Source of the DNA: Rhodobacteraceae bacterium CCMM004
Lineage (GTDB): Bacteria > Pseudomonadota > Alphaproteobacteria > Rhodobacterales > Rhodobacteraceae
Length of the DNA stretch: 64,000 nucleotides
Reading direction: 5' to 3'
NCBI GenBank assembly: GCA_004005435.1
Contig: RZWH01000002.1
Location: 744,001-808,000 of the forward strand
Below the pieces are notes generated by a model. That model was given only the letters and a program-made list of their open reading frames with translations. It made no database searches and was not told the DNA's origin. The position numbers and the translations under genes were made by a program. Each line of letters opens with the position of its first letter. The stretch's first letter is position 1. Shown here piece by piece: positions 36,369 to 45,452 of the stretch.

Positions 36369-36914
36369 TCAGCGAATGCAGACGATTTCGACGCGGCGGT
36401 TCTTCTGCATCCCCGCATGGGTCCGGTTCGACGCGACCGGCATCCGTTCGCCGTAGCCGCGAACGTCGGCGATGCGCGCGCCCACGGCCTGGGCGATGCG
36501 CGCGACCGAGTTGGCGCGGTTCAGCGACAGACGCATGTTGTAGGCGTCGCTGGCGCGGCTGTCGGTGTGGCCGGCGATGATATAGCTCGTCGCACCGGCC
36601 TGGCGGAAGAACTGGGCCAGCCGCGCCTGACCGGCCTTGGAGATGCGATAGCTGTCGGTGGCGAAGAGCTGATCGCTGTTCATCACCGCGCAGGTTTCGC
36701 CGCGGCGGCACACCGGGATGCCCTGACGGGTGACGTGGGGGGTCATGTAGCCTTCCCAGCCGTCATCCATCACCCAGTGCTCGCACCCGTCCGGGTCGAC
36801 CCAGATGGTCGGGGTATAGTCGGCCTGGGCCGCGGCCGCGCCGGCCGACCAGACCAGGGCCGCCGCCGCCAGGAGGGTTCGCCCCAGCGAAACCGTTCGT
36901 CGTGTCACCGTCAC
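36369..36914 (-). CDS. OmpA-family peptidoglycan-binding protein with the IWVDPxGC module
   Basis: 181 residues: signal peptide (cleaved near AAAQA, about residue 30), the module IWVDPDGCEHWVMDDG...GIPVC (37-68), and a C-terminal OmpA domain with GHTDSRASDAYNMRLSLNRA (about 115-134), the GYGERMPVASN loop and KNRRVEI. Asp and Arg of the domain bind diaminopimelate in peptidoglycan. It is the upstream partner of the small lipoprotein, 12 bp apart. The shared module in one lipidated and one wall-binding protein suggests a complex between outer membrane and wall. Confidence 0.85.
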   Translation of the reverse strand: MTVTRRTVSLGRTLLAAAALVWSAGAAAAQADYTPTIWVDPDGCEHWVMDDGWEGYMTPHVTRQGIPVCRRGETCAVMNSDQLFATDSYRISKAGQARLAQFFRQAGATSYIIAGHTDSRASDAYNMRLSLNRANSVARIAQAVGARIADVRGYGERMPVASNRTHAGMQKNRRVEIVCIR

Positions 36915-37041
36915 CGTCTCCTCTGCGTGGCCGCAGCCTGCGGTCTTGCGCCGCCTCCGCGAACCGTCTCGTTCGCGATCAGCTTAGCGGCAGAGACGGC
37001 GCGGTGACAAACCATTCCGCACCGCGCCGGGTGCGCGGACG

Positions 37042-37392
37042 TCAGTTGCCGCGGATATAGCTGCGGCGGCTGTACTGCGGCGCGGCCTCGATGGCGCGTT
37101 TGATCTCGGCCTCCATGCGGGCGAGGTTGCCGACCATGGATTTATCGCGGCAAACGCGCTCGGCCACCGCGTGGGCGGTGGGATAGTCCATGCCGTAGCC
37201 CACCAGGTCGTCGATGAAGACCGGGTTCGGCCGGTCCCAGATCACCTCGCGCCAGGGGCCGCGGAAGCAACTGACAGTGATGACGGTGCGGTTGACCACC
37301 ACATCGCGGTTAAAGCGGAGGTGATGGTCCGCGAGAACGGGCTGCACCGTCGTGGCAAGCAGGACGGCAGCGGCGGCAAATAGGCGTTTCAT
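37042..37392 (-). CDS. Small exported hypothetical protein
   Basis: 116 residues from the ATG at 37392, with GAGGAA about 10 nt upstream. The signal peptide is MKRLFAAAAVLLATTVQPVLA. The mature part contains two cysteines (VSCFRGPW and AERVCRDKS) that may form a disulphide, and a stretch WREVIWDRPNPVFIDDLVGYG that has a faint likeness to the neighbouring IWVDP module. No family recognised; a periplasmic role is all that can be said. Confidence 0.7.
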   Translation of the reverse strand: MKRLFAAAAVLLATTVQPVLADHHLRFNRDVVVNRTVITVSCFRGPWREVIWDRPNPVFIDDLVGYGMDYPTAHAVAERVCRDKSMVGNLARMEAEIKRAIEAAPQYSRRSYIRGN

Positions 37393-37717
37393 GGCGCAGG
37401 TTCCTCTACACAACTGACCGCACACCCCGGGGAGATCGCGCGCCGACCGGACCTCCACCGCCACGGACCGCGTGCGCGGGCCGCCCCCCTCGGGCAACGC
37501 CGCGCGACGGCCCCGGCACTCCGGGCCGATCCGCACCCCACCATGCGGCTTCTGTCCCGACACTAGACCCTGGCGGGGGCATGTGAAGCAGAAGTTTCGC
37601 CTACTGTTGCCGCCGGGGAAACGAAACCCGCGGCGCCATGCGATTGGTGGCCGGACTTGGGCCGATTTGAGGAAAAAGTTTGTCCACCCCGCGCACAGCC
37701 CGCGCCGCCGCCGCGGT
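37393..37717. other. Intergenic stretch downstream of miaB
   Basis: 325 bp between the miaB stop and the start of the small exported protein. No convincing gene, terminator or repeat; it presumably holds the promoter of the exported-protein gene. Confidence 0.5.
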
Positions 37718-39034
37718 TCAGAGCACCGCGCCGGCCAGCGAGTTGGCCGCACTGGAGGTGATTCTCACCCGTCGCAGATGGCCCGGCTCCACGTCCGCGC
37801 CGCCGACGAAGACGGAATGAAGGTGGTCGGATTTGCCCACCATCTGCCCCGCCTCGCGCCCCGGTTTCTCGAACAGGACCGCGACCTCGCGGCCCACCAT
37901 CCGGTCCTGCACCGCCCTCTGCTGCGCGGTCAGCAACGTCTGGAGGCGCTGGAGCCGATCGTCGGCCTCGGCCGGATCGACCTGGGGCCGCTCGGCCGCG
38001 GGCGTGCCCGGACGCGGCGAATACTTGAACGAGTAGCACTGCCCGTATTCGACGGCCGCCACCAGGTCGAGCGTCGCCCGAAAATCCGCCTCGGTCTCTT
38101 CGGGAAACCCGACGATGAAGTCGCCGGAGATCAGGACATCCGGCCGCGCGGCACGGACCCGTTCGATCACCCGCAGATAGGCGTCGGCGGTGTGCTTGCG
38201 GTTCATGCGCTTGAGGATGCGGTCGCTGCCCGACTGGACCGGCAGATGCAGATACGGCATCAGCGCGGGCACCTCCGCATGGGCGGCGATCAGCGCATCG
38301 TCCATGTCGTTGGGGTGCGATGTGGTATAGCGCAGCCGGTCGATCCCTTCGACCGCCGCCAGAGCCCGGATCAGACCGGCCAGACCGCCCGGATGCCCGT
38401 GATAGGCGTTGACGTTCTGGCCCAAGAGCGTGATCTCGCGCACCCCCCGTTCGGCCAGGTCGCGCGCCTCGGCCAGCACGCGGTCGGCCGGGCGCGACAC
38501 CTCGGCGCCGCGGGTATAGGGCACCACGCAGAAGGCGCAGAACTTGTCGCAGCCCTCCTGCACGGTCAGGAACGCGGTCGGCCCGCGCGCCGCCTTGGGC
38601 CGCGCGGCCAGGTGGGCGAACTTGTCCTCCTCTGGGAAATCGGTGTCGAGCGCCCGCGCCCCGCCCCGCACCCGCGCCTCCATCTCCGGCAGGCGGTGAT
38701 AGCTCTGAGGCCCCACGACCAGATCGACCAGCGGCTGGCGGCGCACGATCTCTTCGCCCTCGGCCTGGGCGACGCAGCCCGCCACCCCGATCTTGAGGTC
38801 CGGGTTCGCCGCCTTGAGCGGCTTCAACCGGCCCAGTTCGGAATAGACCTTCTCGGCCGCCTTTTCCCGGATATGGCAGGTATTGAGCAGGATCATGTCG
38901 GCCTCGTCCGGCCGGTCGGTCCGCTCATAGCCTTGCCCGGCGAGCGCCTCGGTCATGCGCTCGCTGTCGTAGACGTTCATCTGACACCCGTAGGTCTTGA
39001 CGAACAGCTTCTTGGCCGTGGCGGACTCGCCCAT
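37718..39034 (-). CDS. miaB: tRNA-2-methylthio-N6-dimethylallyladenosine synthase
   Basis: 438 residues. It adds the methylthio group to A37 of tRNA using two Fe-S clusters. The N-terminal domain has [15 protein letters not shown] and [12 protein letters not shown] and AGCVAQ cysteines, the radical-SAM motif is [17 protein letters not shown] (near residue 160), and a C-terminal TRAM domain follows. In related genomes it stands just upstream of phoH; here about 1.9 kb with three small envelope genes lies between them. Confidence 0.96.
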   Translation of the reverse strand: MGESATAKKLFVKTYGCQMNVYDSERMTEALAGQGYERTDRPDEADMILLNTCHIREKAAEKVYSELGRLKPLKAANPDLKIGVAGCVAQAEGEEIVRRQPLVDLVVGPQSYHRLPEMEARVRGGARALDTDFPEEDKFAHLAARPKAARGPTAFLTVQEGCDKFCAFCVVPYTRGAEVSRPADRVLAEARDLAERGVREITLLGQNVNAYHGHPGGLAGLIRALAAVEGIDRLRYTTSHPNDMDDALIAAHAEVPALMPYLHLPVQSGSDRILKRMNRKHTADAYLRVIERVRAARPDVLISGDFIVGFPEETEADFRATLDLVAAVEYGQCYSFKYSPRPGTPAAERPQVDPAEADDRLQRLQTLLTAQQRAVQDRMVGREVAVLFEKPGREAGQMVGKSDHLHSVFVGGADVEPGHLRRVRITSSAANSLAGAVL

Positions 39035-39144
39035 GGTTGTGCCTCATGCGTGACGGCCGCGGGCGCCCTGCCCAGGCGGCGCCCGTGCCTACCCCAGGCG
39101 CGGCGCGCTTGCAATCGCGGGGGGGGCGTGGGCAACGTGGCGCC

Positions 39145-40017
39145 ATGCGCGCGCCCACGTCCTCCACCCGCCGCTACGGCAGCCTCGACGCCTTTGCCAA
39201 GGCGCCCCCGCCGCTGCCGGGCCCGGTGGCGGTGATCCTGGCCGAGGACGAGGTCGAGCTGGACACCACCCTGCGCCATCACGCGCTCGCCGGGTTCCGC
39301 ACGCTGATCCTGGTGGGCGACCCGTCGTTGCGGCTGGCCGACGCCGTCGCCGCGGGCACCCACCGCATCGACCTGCCCCTCGACCGCCCCGGCCGCGCCA
39401 TCGACGCCGTCAACGCGGTGATCGCCGCGGCGCCCGGCACGTGGCTTTACTACTGCTACAACGCCGAATACCTGTTCTATCCGTTTTCCGAGAGCCGCAG
39501 CGTCGGCGAGATGCTGACCTTCCACGCCGAAGAGCGGCGGGACGCGATGCTGACCTACGTGATCGACCTCTACGCCACCGACTTGGCCGCATATCCCGAC
39601 GCCGTGTCGCTGGAGACCGCGCATCTGGACCGGGCGGGATATTATGCCGCGACGCCGCGGGAGCGTGGGGGCGAGCGGCGGCTCGATTTCTTCGGCGGCC
39701 TGCGCTGGCGGTTCGAAGAGCACTTGCCCCCCGCCCGCCGCCGCATCGACCGCTATGCGCTGTTCCGGGCCAAGCCGGGCCTGACGCTGACCGCGGACCA
39801 TCTGTTCGACGACCCCGAATACAACACCTACGCCTGTCCCTGGCACCACAACCTGACGGCGGCGATCTGTTCGTTCCGCACGGCCAAGGCGCTGCGCCGC
39901 AACCCCGGCTCGCGCTACGACATCCAGAGCTTTGCCTGGCATGCCTCGACGCCGTTCGAGTGGCATTCCCAGCAACTGCTAGACCTGGGCCTGATGGAGC
40001 CGGGCCAGTGGTTCTGA
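39145..40017 (+). CDS. Glycosyltransferase family 2-like protein
   Basis: 290 residues. An N-terminal Rossmann-like segment (VAVILAEDEVELDTTLRHHALAGF, split over about 28-52) followed by FRTLILVGDPS resembles the first strands of GT2 proteins that use a degenerate nucleotide fold (the Glyco_tranf_2_4 group). The region WLYYCYNAEYLFYPFSESRS and the E-E-R-R-D-A-M-L stretch, and later DDPEYNTYACPWHHNLTA, are conserved in relatives as I recall them. No membrane helix. Acceptor and donor are unknown. It is divergent from miaB. Confidence 0.7.
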   Translation: MRAPTSSTRRYGSLDAFAKAPPPLPGPVAVILAEDEVELDTTLRHHALAGFRTLILVGDPSLRLADAVAAGTHRIDLPLDRPGRAIDAVNAVIAAAPGTWLYYCYNAEYLFYPFSESRSVGEMLTFHAEERRDAMLTYVIDLYATDLAAYPDAVSLETAHLDRAGYYAATPRERGGERRLDFFGGLRWRFEEHLPPARRRIDRYALFRAKPGLTLTADHLFDDPEYNTYACPWHHNLTAAICSFRTAKALRRNPGSRYDIQSFAWHASTPFEWHSQQLLDLGLMEPGQWF

Positions 40018-40095
40018 CCGCACGTGCCATCGCGGGCGCCGGCAGAGAGCTTGTCGCCGCCTTGCCCCACACGGCCGCAGGCCGCGCCGCGCCGC

Positions 40096-40827
40096 TCACA
40101 GAGCGGATGTCCCCCGCGCCGCGCGGGCGATCTCGGCGGGGGCGACGCCCCGGGCAGCGGCGATGCGGCTGCGGGCGGACACGAGCCGCGGGTCGTTGGG
40201 GGCCAGGCCGAGGGTGCGCAGAAATCGCCGCCGCCCCGCCCCCGCCACCGTGCCCAGGGCCAGGTCGATGGCCGCGCCCCCCGGTGTGACGTGGAACCAG
40301 GCGCCCGGGTCGCGGAAATGGTGCTGGCCGTGGAGGCGCGCCACGTGGCGCTCCACCCGACCGCGCCGCACCGGCAGATGGGCGGTCATGTGGAACCACT
40401 CGTAGGCGAGGAACGTCGCGCCGCCCCCCACCGCCACCGCGATCTCCCGCGCGGGCGCGCCGGGCCAGGCCCAAGTCACCGCTGCCCAGACGAGCGCCAG
40501 GTTGGCGGCCAGCACGGGCACCGCGACCCAGACGGGAACGAAGAACAGATGCGGCGCGGTGGGAAAGTCGTGGTGGCCGTAATGCGCGCGATAGAGCAGG
40601 TCGAAGGCCCATTGCCGCCGGGGCGGCGGCAGGTGGAACACGAAGCGGTGGAGGAGGTACTCGTTCAGCATCTGCGCCGCGACCCCCAGGGGGACCAGCG
40701 CCCAGACCCAGCCGGGCGCGGCCACTGCGAGCCAGGTCGCGCCCAGGAGCGCCGCCGTCGCCAGGGCGCGCACCGACCCGTGGCCCGACATCAGCCGCAC
40801 GCGTCGAAGGATGGCGCGATCGCTCAT
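40096..40827 (-). CDS. Fatty acid hydroxylase/sterol desaturase superfamily membrane protein
   Basis: 243 residues with four hydrophobic segments and the histidine clusters of membrane di-iron oxygenases: HRFVFH (about 60-65), HYGHH (about 82-86), HMTAH (about 141-145) and HGQHH (about 163-167). These ligate two irons. Relatives hydroxylate fatty acids, sterols or carotenoids. The substrate cannot be told from sequence. It is convergent with the glycosyltransferase-like gene and is followed by irr on the same strand. Confidence 0.88.
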   Translation of the reverse strand: MSDRAILRRVRLMSGHGSVRALATAALLGATWLAVAAPGWVWALVPLGVAAQMLNEYLLHRFVFHLPPPRRQWAFDLLYRAHYGHHDFPTAPHLFFVPVWVAVPVLAANLALVWAAVTWAWPGAPAREIAVAVGGGATFLAYEWFHMTAHLPVRRGRVERHVARLHGQHHFRDPGAWFHVTPGGAAIDLALGTVAGAGRRRFLRTLGLAPNDPRLVSARSRIAAARGVAPAEIARAARGTSAL

Positions 40828-40897
40828 GAGGTTGAGCGTGCCGCGCCGCCCTGCCCAATGGCCAGCCGGACGTGGCGTCAGCCCTCCGTGGGGCCGC

Positions 40898-41335
40898 CTA
40901 GGTGCGGCGCAGGCGGATCACCACGTCGACGGACGTGATCTCGGCGCCCGCAGGCGCTTCGGGCAGGCGGGTGATCTGGAGCTGCTGGGCCGGCGCGTCG
41001 GTCAGCCGCGCGTCGTCCTCCCAGTAGAAATGCGGGTGGTCCTCGGTGCGGGTGTCGAAATAGCTCTTCGACCCGTCGACGGTCACTTCCTGCATCAGCC
41101 CGGCGTCGCAGAAGGCGCGCAGGGTGTTGTAGACGGTGGCCAGCGACACCGTCTCGCCGGCTGCGCGGCTGAGGCTGTGCAGGCTCTCGGCGGTGACGTG
41201 GCGGTCGCGCCCGTCACCCACCAGCAGCGCCGCCAGCGACACGCGCTGCCGCGTCGGACGCAGCGCGGCCTTGGCCAGCCACTCTGTGCCTCTCTCGATC
41301 GCCTCGGGCGACATGGTCCGCTCCGTCTCGCTCAT
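40898..41335 (-). CDS. irr: Fur-family iron response regulator Irr
   Basis: 145 residues from an ATG after GAGG. A Fur winged helix (about 10-85; [44 protein letters not shown]) is followed by the DSKSYFD-like [24 protein letters not shown] region (split). HPHFY replaces the HHDH zinc site of Fur, as in Irr proteins. It controls iron and heme genes, and lies divergent from fabA with 146 bp between, a conserved arrangement in this family. No clear ICE box was recognised in that gap. Confidence 0.92.
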   Translation of the reverse strand: MSETERTMSPEAIERGTEWLAKAALRPTRQRVSLAALLVGDGRDRHVTAESLHSLSRAAGETVSLATVYNTLRAFCDAGLMQEVTVDGSKSYFDTRTEDHPHFYWEDDARLTDAPAQQLQITRLPEAPAGAEITSVDVVIRLRRT

Positions 41336-41481
41336 ACACCTCATATAAGGTGTCAACCGCGCTGGATTCAATTGCAATTCGGTCGCAACTGCGCACGCAG
41401 CGGCCTCTTGCGCCGCGTTTGCCACGGGTGCTAGAGGTCGCAGCTATCCTTTGCGCCACCGGGACCGGAGCACCGCAGGAC

Positions 41482-41991
41482 ATGAGCGACTATCCCAAGA
41501 CCTTCGACAAGGACGCGCTTTTGGCCTGTGCGCGGGGCGAGCTGTTCGGGCCGGGCAACGCCCAGCTGCCCGAGCCGCCGATGCTGATGATGGACCGGAT
41601 CACCGACATCTCGGCCGACGGCGGCCCCCACGGCAAGGGCCACGTGACGGCCGAGTTCGACATCCACCCCGACCTGTGGTTCTTCGCCTGCCACTTCCCC
41701 GGCAACCCGATCATGCCGGGCTGTCTGGGCCTCGACGGGCTGTGGCAGCTGACGGGCTTCAACCTCGGCTGGCGCGGCTGGCAGGGCCGCGGCTATGCGC
41801 TGGGCGTGGGCGAGGTCAAGCTGACCGGCATGGTCCGCCCCGACCGCAAGATGCTGACCTACCACGTCGACTTCACCAAGGCCGTCCAGACCCGCCGCCT
41901 GACCATGGGCGTCGCCGACGGCCGGGTGGAGGCCGACGGCGAGGAGATCTACCGGGTGAAGGACATGAAGGTCGCGCTGAGCGAGAGTTGA
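41482..41991 (+). CDS. fabA: 3-hydroxydecanoyl-ACP dehydratase/isomerase
   Basis: 169 residues starting [20 protein letters not shown]. It introduces the cis double bond in unsaturated fatty acid synthesis. The hot-dog fold active site has His71 ([14 protein letters not shown]) and Asp85 (LGLDGLWQ), matching His70/Asp84 of E. coli. The ATG is close behind GCAGGA. It normally heads a fabA-fabB-fabI operon; in this window two lower-GC minus-strand genes separate it from fabB. Confidence 0.96.
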   Translation: MSDYPKTFDKDALLACARGELFGPGNAQLPEPPMLMMDRITDISADGGPHGKGHVTAEFDIHPDLWFFACHFPGNPIMPGCLGLDGLWQLTGFNLGWRGWQGRGYALGVGEVKLTGMVRPDRKMLTYHVDFTKAVQTRRLTMGVADGRVEADGEEIYRVKDMKVALSES

Positions 41992-42098
41992 TGGGGGCGG
42001 CTTGAGCTGATCGAGGTCCCGCTCGCGGCGAATGGCAGTCTGGAGCCCAGACTACTGGAATGCTGCGTCGTGGCTGATGTCCGCTCTGAAAGCACGGT

Positions 42099-42428
42099 TC
42101 AATCGACATAAGGGACGAACGGGACCCGTTCCCGCCGCTCGACCTTCGGTAGCAACTCTTCTACGGCGCTTAGGAAATGAGCGGACTCGTTGTGCGCATC
42201 CCACCCAGCCGCATCTTTGTAGAGTTCGTACACAAAGAAAGCGTTTTGATCCGTTGGAGACCGATAAGGCATGAAGAACTTCACGCCAGCCTCAGCCATC
42301 GTCGGTTCAATCAATCGCTCCAGGATTTCGGCGACGGCATCTGCTTCACCCTCTTTCGCGACGATATTGATGGCCACGACGAATCCATCATTCAGGTTGG
42401 CCGCAGCGGTCTCTGGATAATGGGTCAT
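42099..42428 (-). CDS. ABM-domain putative quinol monooxygenase (YgiN-like)
   Basis: 109 residues. The first beta strand GFVVAINIVAKEGEAD and FVYELYKDAAGWDAHNESAHF (split, about 64-85) are those of small cofactor-free quinol monooxygenases. Codon use and GC are visibly lower than in fabA and fabB. It starts 4 bp after the LysE gene stop and so forms a two-gene unit with it, opposite in strand to the fab genes. Confidence 0.85.
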   Translation of the reverse strand: MTHYPETAAANLNDGFVVAINIVAKEGEADAVAEILERLIEPTMAEAGVKFFMPYRSPTDQNAFFVYELYKDAAGWDAHNESAHFLSAVEELLPKVERRERVPFVPYVD

Positions 42429-42432
42429 GGGG

Positions 42433-43074
42433 TCAGGTCCTGCTAGTTAGGAGTCGCAAACCAGCTACTGCGAAGAATGCGCCGAGAACACCTTGAATAA
42501 CACGGCGGGCCTTGCCGTAGATGCGCACCATCACGTGGGTGGAGAATGCGACCGCGTAGAGGAGGTGAATGATGATCGAGAGCGCGAAAGTGCCCAGAAC
42601 AATCACGGCTCCGACCCAAAGCGGTGCGCCTTCTTGCAGACCAAGTGAGATGATCGCAATCCAAGCAAGTGCCGCTTTTGGATTAGTCATTTGAATGATG
42701 TAGCCGCGCTGGAAATAACCGATCGGTGTGCGGCGACCTCCGGCCAATTCCTTTGCCTCAATGTCATGGCTTAAGGCCGCCGATTTGAAAGACTTGTAGG
42801 CCAGCCAAAGCAGATAGAGCCCGCCGAAAACTTTGATAAACAACAGTGCCGAGGCGTAGGTCGCAAGGATGGCGGAAAGCCCAAACACCGTCAGCAGAGC
42901 CCACGTAAACGACCCGGTCGCAACGCCCATGGCAAGTGACATACCGGAGACGCGATTCACACTCATCGAGGTTCCTATGACAGCAAGGATGTTCGGCCCC
43001 GGACTGGCGATGGCGAGCAGAAAGGCCGAGTAGGCCAGAAGAATACCCGGGAGATACAGTGAAATGGCTTGCAT
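42433..43074 (-). CDS. LysE-family amino acid exporter
   Basis: 213 residues with six membrane segments. The family mark SPGPNILAVIGTSMS follows the first helix (about 24-38), and IQMTNPKAALAWIAI is conserved. LysE/RhtB proteins export amino acids or related compounds; the substrate is unknown. The gene has a lower GC content and AT-rich codons unlike its neighbours, as if acquired with the ABM gene. Its ATG faces a 317-bp region before fabB. Confidence 0.92.
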   Translation of the reverse strand: MQAISLYLPGILLAYSAFLLAIASPGPNILAVIGTSMSVNRVSGMSLAMGVATGSFTWALLTVFGLSAILATYASALLFIKVFGGLYLLWLAYKSFKSAALSHDIEAKELAGGRRTPIGYFQRGYIIQMTNPKAALAWIAIISLGLQEGAPLWVGAVIVLGTFALSIIIHLLYAVAFSTHVMVRIYGKARRVIQGVLGAFFAVAGLRLLTSRT

Positions 43075-43391
43075 GGTCTGGCCTTTCGTCGCGCTAATTT
43101 GTTCTTACTATGTTCTATCAAAGGCAATCTGGCAAACCATTTCGCGTTCGCTATAGAAGACATTGGCGCGGCAGCAGCGAAAGTCCGTAAGGTCCCGCGT
43201 TGCGGTCATTCAGGTTTCGCGCGGCGAGGGCCAGAATCAAGCCCAACTATGCCGACAGCGCGACTTGCAGGATGTGCCTCTCCGGTCGGCGCGTGCCCGA
43301 GGCGGTAGATTGAGGGCTACCCCCCAACCCGGTTGCGCCCCGCCCGGCGCCTGGCCTACACCGTGAGCCAGGGAACGTGAGGAGTGCGCCC
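43075..43391. other. Lower-GC intergenic stretch between lysE-like gene and fabB
   Basis: 317 bp. The first half (43075-43200) shares the AT-richer composition of the inserted genes and may carry their promoter; the part next to fabB returns to the normal GC level and ends in a TGAGGAG site for fabB. I see no gene in it that I can support. Confidence 0.5.
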
Positions 43392-44621
43392 ATGCGCCGT
43401 GTCGTCATCACCGGGTTGGGGATCGTCTCTCCTATCGGCAACTCCGCGGACGAGGTCGCCGCGGCCCTGCGCGACGGGCGGTCGGGGATCGAGGCCAGCC
43501 CCGGGATGGCCGAGCACGGGTTCCGCAGCCGCGTGGCGGGCACGCTCAAGATCGACGTGTCCCAGCACATCGACAAGCGCGCTTTGCGCTTCATGGGCCC
43601 CGGCGCGGCCTATGCCCATATCGCCATGGGACAGGCCATCGCCGACGCGGGGCTGTCGGAGGCGGAGGTCTCGGACCCCGGCACGGGCCTCATCGCCGGG
43701 TCGGGCGGGCCCTCCACCTCGGCGATGCTGGCAGCGCACCAGACGGTGCTCCAGACCGGCGCGACCAAGCGGATCGGGCCCTTCGCGGTGCCGAAATGCA
43801 TGTCCTCGACCGTGTCGGCCAACCTCGCCACGGCCTACAAGATCAAGGGCATGAACTTCTCCATCACGTCGGCCTGCTCGACCTCGCTGCACTGCATCGG
43901 CATGGCCGCGCAGCAGGTGGCGTTGGGCACGCAACAGGTGATGTTCGCCGGCGGCGGGGAGGAGCTGGACTGGACGCTGTCCTGCCTCTTCGACGCCATG
44001 GGCGCGATGTCGTCCAAGTTCAACGACACGCCCGCGCGCGCCTCCCGCGCCTTCGATGCCGACCGCGACGGGTTCGTCATCGCGGGCGGCGGCGGGATGG
44101 TTGTGCTGGAGAGCCTCGACCGCGCCCAGGCCCGCGGCGCCAGGATCTATGCCGAGGTCACGGGTTTCGGCGCCACCTCGGACGGCCACGACATGGTGGC
44201 GCCCTCGGGCGAGGGCGGCGAGCGGGCGATGCGGCTGGCGCTGAAGTCGCTGCCCGAGGGGCGGCAGGTCAGCTATATCAACGCCCACGGCACCTCGACC
44301 CCCGTGGGCGACGTGGGCGAGGTGGAGGCGGTGCGCCGGGTCTTCGGCGAGGGCCAGACGCCGCCCATCAGCTCGACCAAGTCGATGACCGGCCACAGCC
44401 AGGGCGCGACCGGGGCGCAGGAGGCGATCTATTGCCTGCTGATGCTCGACGGCGATTTCATCGCGCCCTCGATCAATGTCGAGACGCTGGACCCGGCGAT
44501 CCGCCCGGGCGAGATCGCCACCGAGACCGTCACCGACGCCGGCCTCGACACCGTGATGACCAACAGCTTCGGCTTCGGCGGCACCAACGGGTCGATGCTG
44601 CTGAGCCGGGTGAGGGACTGA
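43392..44621 (+). CDS. fabB: 3-oxoacyl-ACP synthase I
   Basis: 409 residues, start MRRVVITGLGIVSPIGNS after TGAGGAG. It condenses malonyl-ACP with acyl-ACP, including unsaturated chains from FabA. The thiolase-fold triad is Cys162 in TSACSTSLH, His in NAHGTSTPVGD and His in MTGHSQGA. FabB rather than FabF is indicated by the context and by residues around DWTLSCLFDAMGAMS. It is 3 bp from fabI. Confidence 0.96.
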   Translation: MRRVVITGLGIVSPIGNSADEVAAALRDGRSGIEASPGMAEHGFRSRVAGTLKIDVSQHIDKRALRFMGPGAAYAHIAMGQAIADAGLSEAEVSDPGTGLIAGSGGPSTSAMLAAHQTVLQTGATKRIGPFAVPKCMSSTVSANLATAYKIKGMNFSITSACSTSLHCIGMAAQQVALGTQQVMFAGGGEELDWTLSCLFDAMGAMSSKFNDTPARASRAFDADRDGFVIAGGGGMVVLESLDRAQARGARIYAEVTGFGATSDGHDMVAPSGEGGERAMRLALKSLPEGRQVSYINAHGTSTPVGDVGEVEAVRRVFGEGQTPPISSTKSMTGHSQGATGAQEAIYCLLMLDGDFIAPSINVETLDPAIRPGEIATETVTDAGLDTVMTNSFGFGGTNGSMLLSRVRD

Positions 44622-44624
44622 GCC

Positions 44625-45413
44625 ATGGCCGAGCTGATGCAGGGCAAGCGCGGTCTGGTGATGGGTGTCGCCAATGACCGCTCCATCGCCTGGGGGATCG
44701 CGCGGGCGATGGCGGCCGAGGGGGCCGAGCTGGCGTTCACCTATCAGGGCGAGGCGTTCGGCAAGCGGGTCGAGCCGCTGGCGGCGAGCCTCGGCAGCGA
44801 CCTCCTGATCGACGCCGACGTGACCGACGCGGCGTCGATGGACGCCGCCTTCGACGCGATCGCGGCGCGCTGGGACCGGCTGGACTTCGTCGTCCACGCC
44901 ATCGCGTTTTCCGACAAGGCCGAGCTGACGGGGCGGTTCATCGACACCAGCCGCGCCAACTTCAAGCACTCGCTCGACATCTCGTGCTACTCGCTGATCG
45001 ACGTGGCGCGCCGGGCGCGGCCGATGATGACCGAGGGCGGCACCATCCTGACGCTGACCTACCAGGGCTCGACCCGGGTGACGCCGTTCTACAACGTCAT
45101 GGGCGTGGCCAAGGCGGCGCTGGAGGCGGCGGTGCGCTATCTCGCCAACGACCTCGGCCCGGAGGGCATCCGCGTCAACGCCGTCTCGCCGGGCCCGATG
45201 AAGACGCTGGCCGGGGCGGCCATCGGCGGCGCGCGAAAAACCTACAAGCATACCGATGCGAACGCTCCCCTGCGGTCCAACGCGACGCTGGAGGCGGTGG
45301 GCGGCACCGCGGTCTGGCTCGCGTCCGACTACGGCGCCTGCACCACGGGCGAGATCGTGCGCGTCGACGGCGGCTATCACATCCTCGGAATGCCGCAGGT
45401 CGAGAACCTCTGA
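44625..45413 (+). CDS. fabI: Enoyl-ACP reductase (NADH)
   Basis: 262 residues, SDR fold. It completes each elongation round. The NAD region GVANDRSIAWGIARAMA, the HAIAFSD stretch and the Tyr-x6-Lys pair in YNVMGVAKAALE identify FabI, the triclosan-target type. It directly follows fabB and ends the fab cluster; the following gene begins 39 bp later. Confidence 0.96.
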   Translation: MAELMQGKRGLVMGVANDRSIAWGIARAMAAEGAELAFTYQGEAFGKRVEPLAASLGSDLLIDADVTDAASMDAAFDAIAARWDRLDFVVHAIAFSDKAELTGRFIDTSRANFKHSLDISCYSLIDVARRARPMMTEGGTILTLTYQGSTRVTPFYNVMGVAKAALEAAVRYLANDLGPEGIRVNAVSPGPMKTLAGAAIGGARKTYKHTDANAPLRSNATLEAVGGTAVWLASDYGACTTGEIVRVDGGYHILGMPQVENL

Positions 45414-45452
45414 GCCCCGGACCCCGGCGGGCGGGGGCAGCGTTTCCCCGCC

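Noticed and set aside
43075-43391. Possible small genes in the gap before fabB
   Set aside because: Several short open frames exist on both strands, but none has a good ribosome binding site or recognisable sequence.
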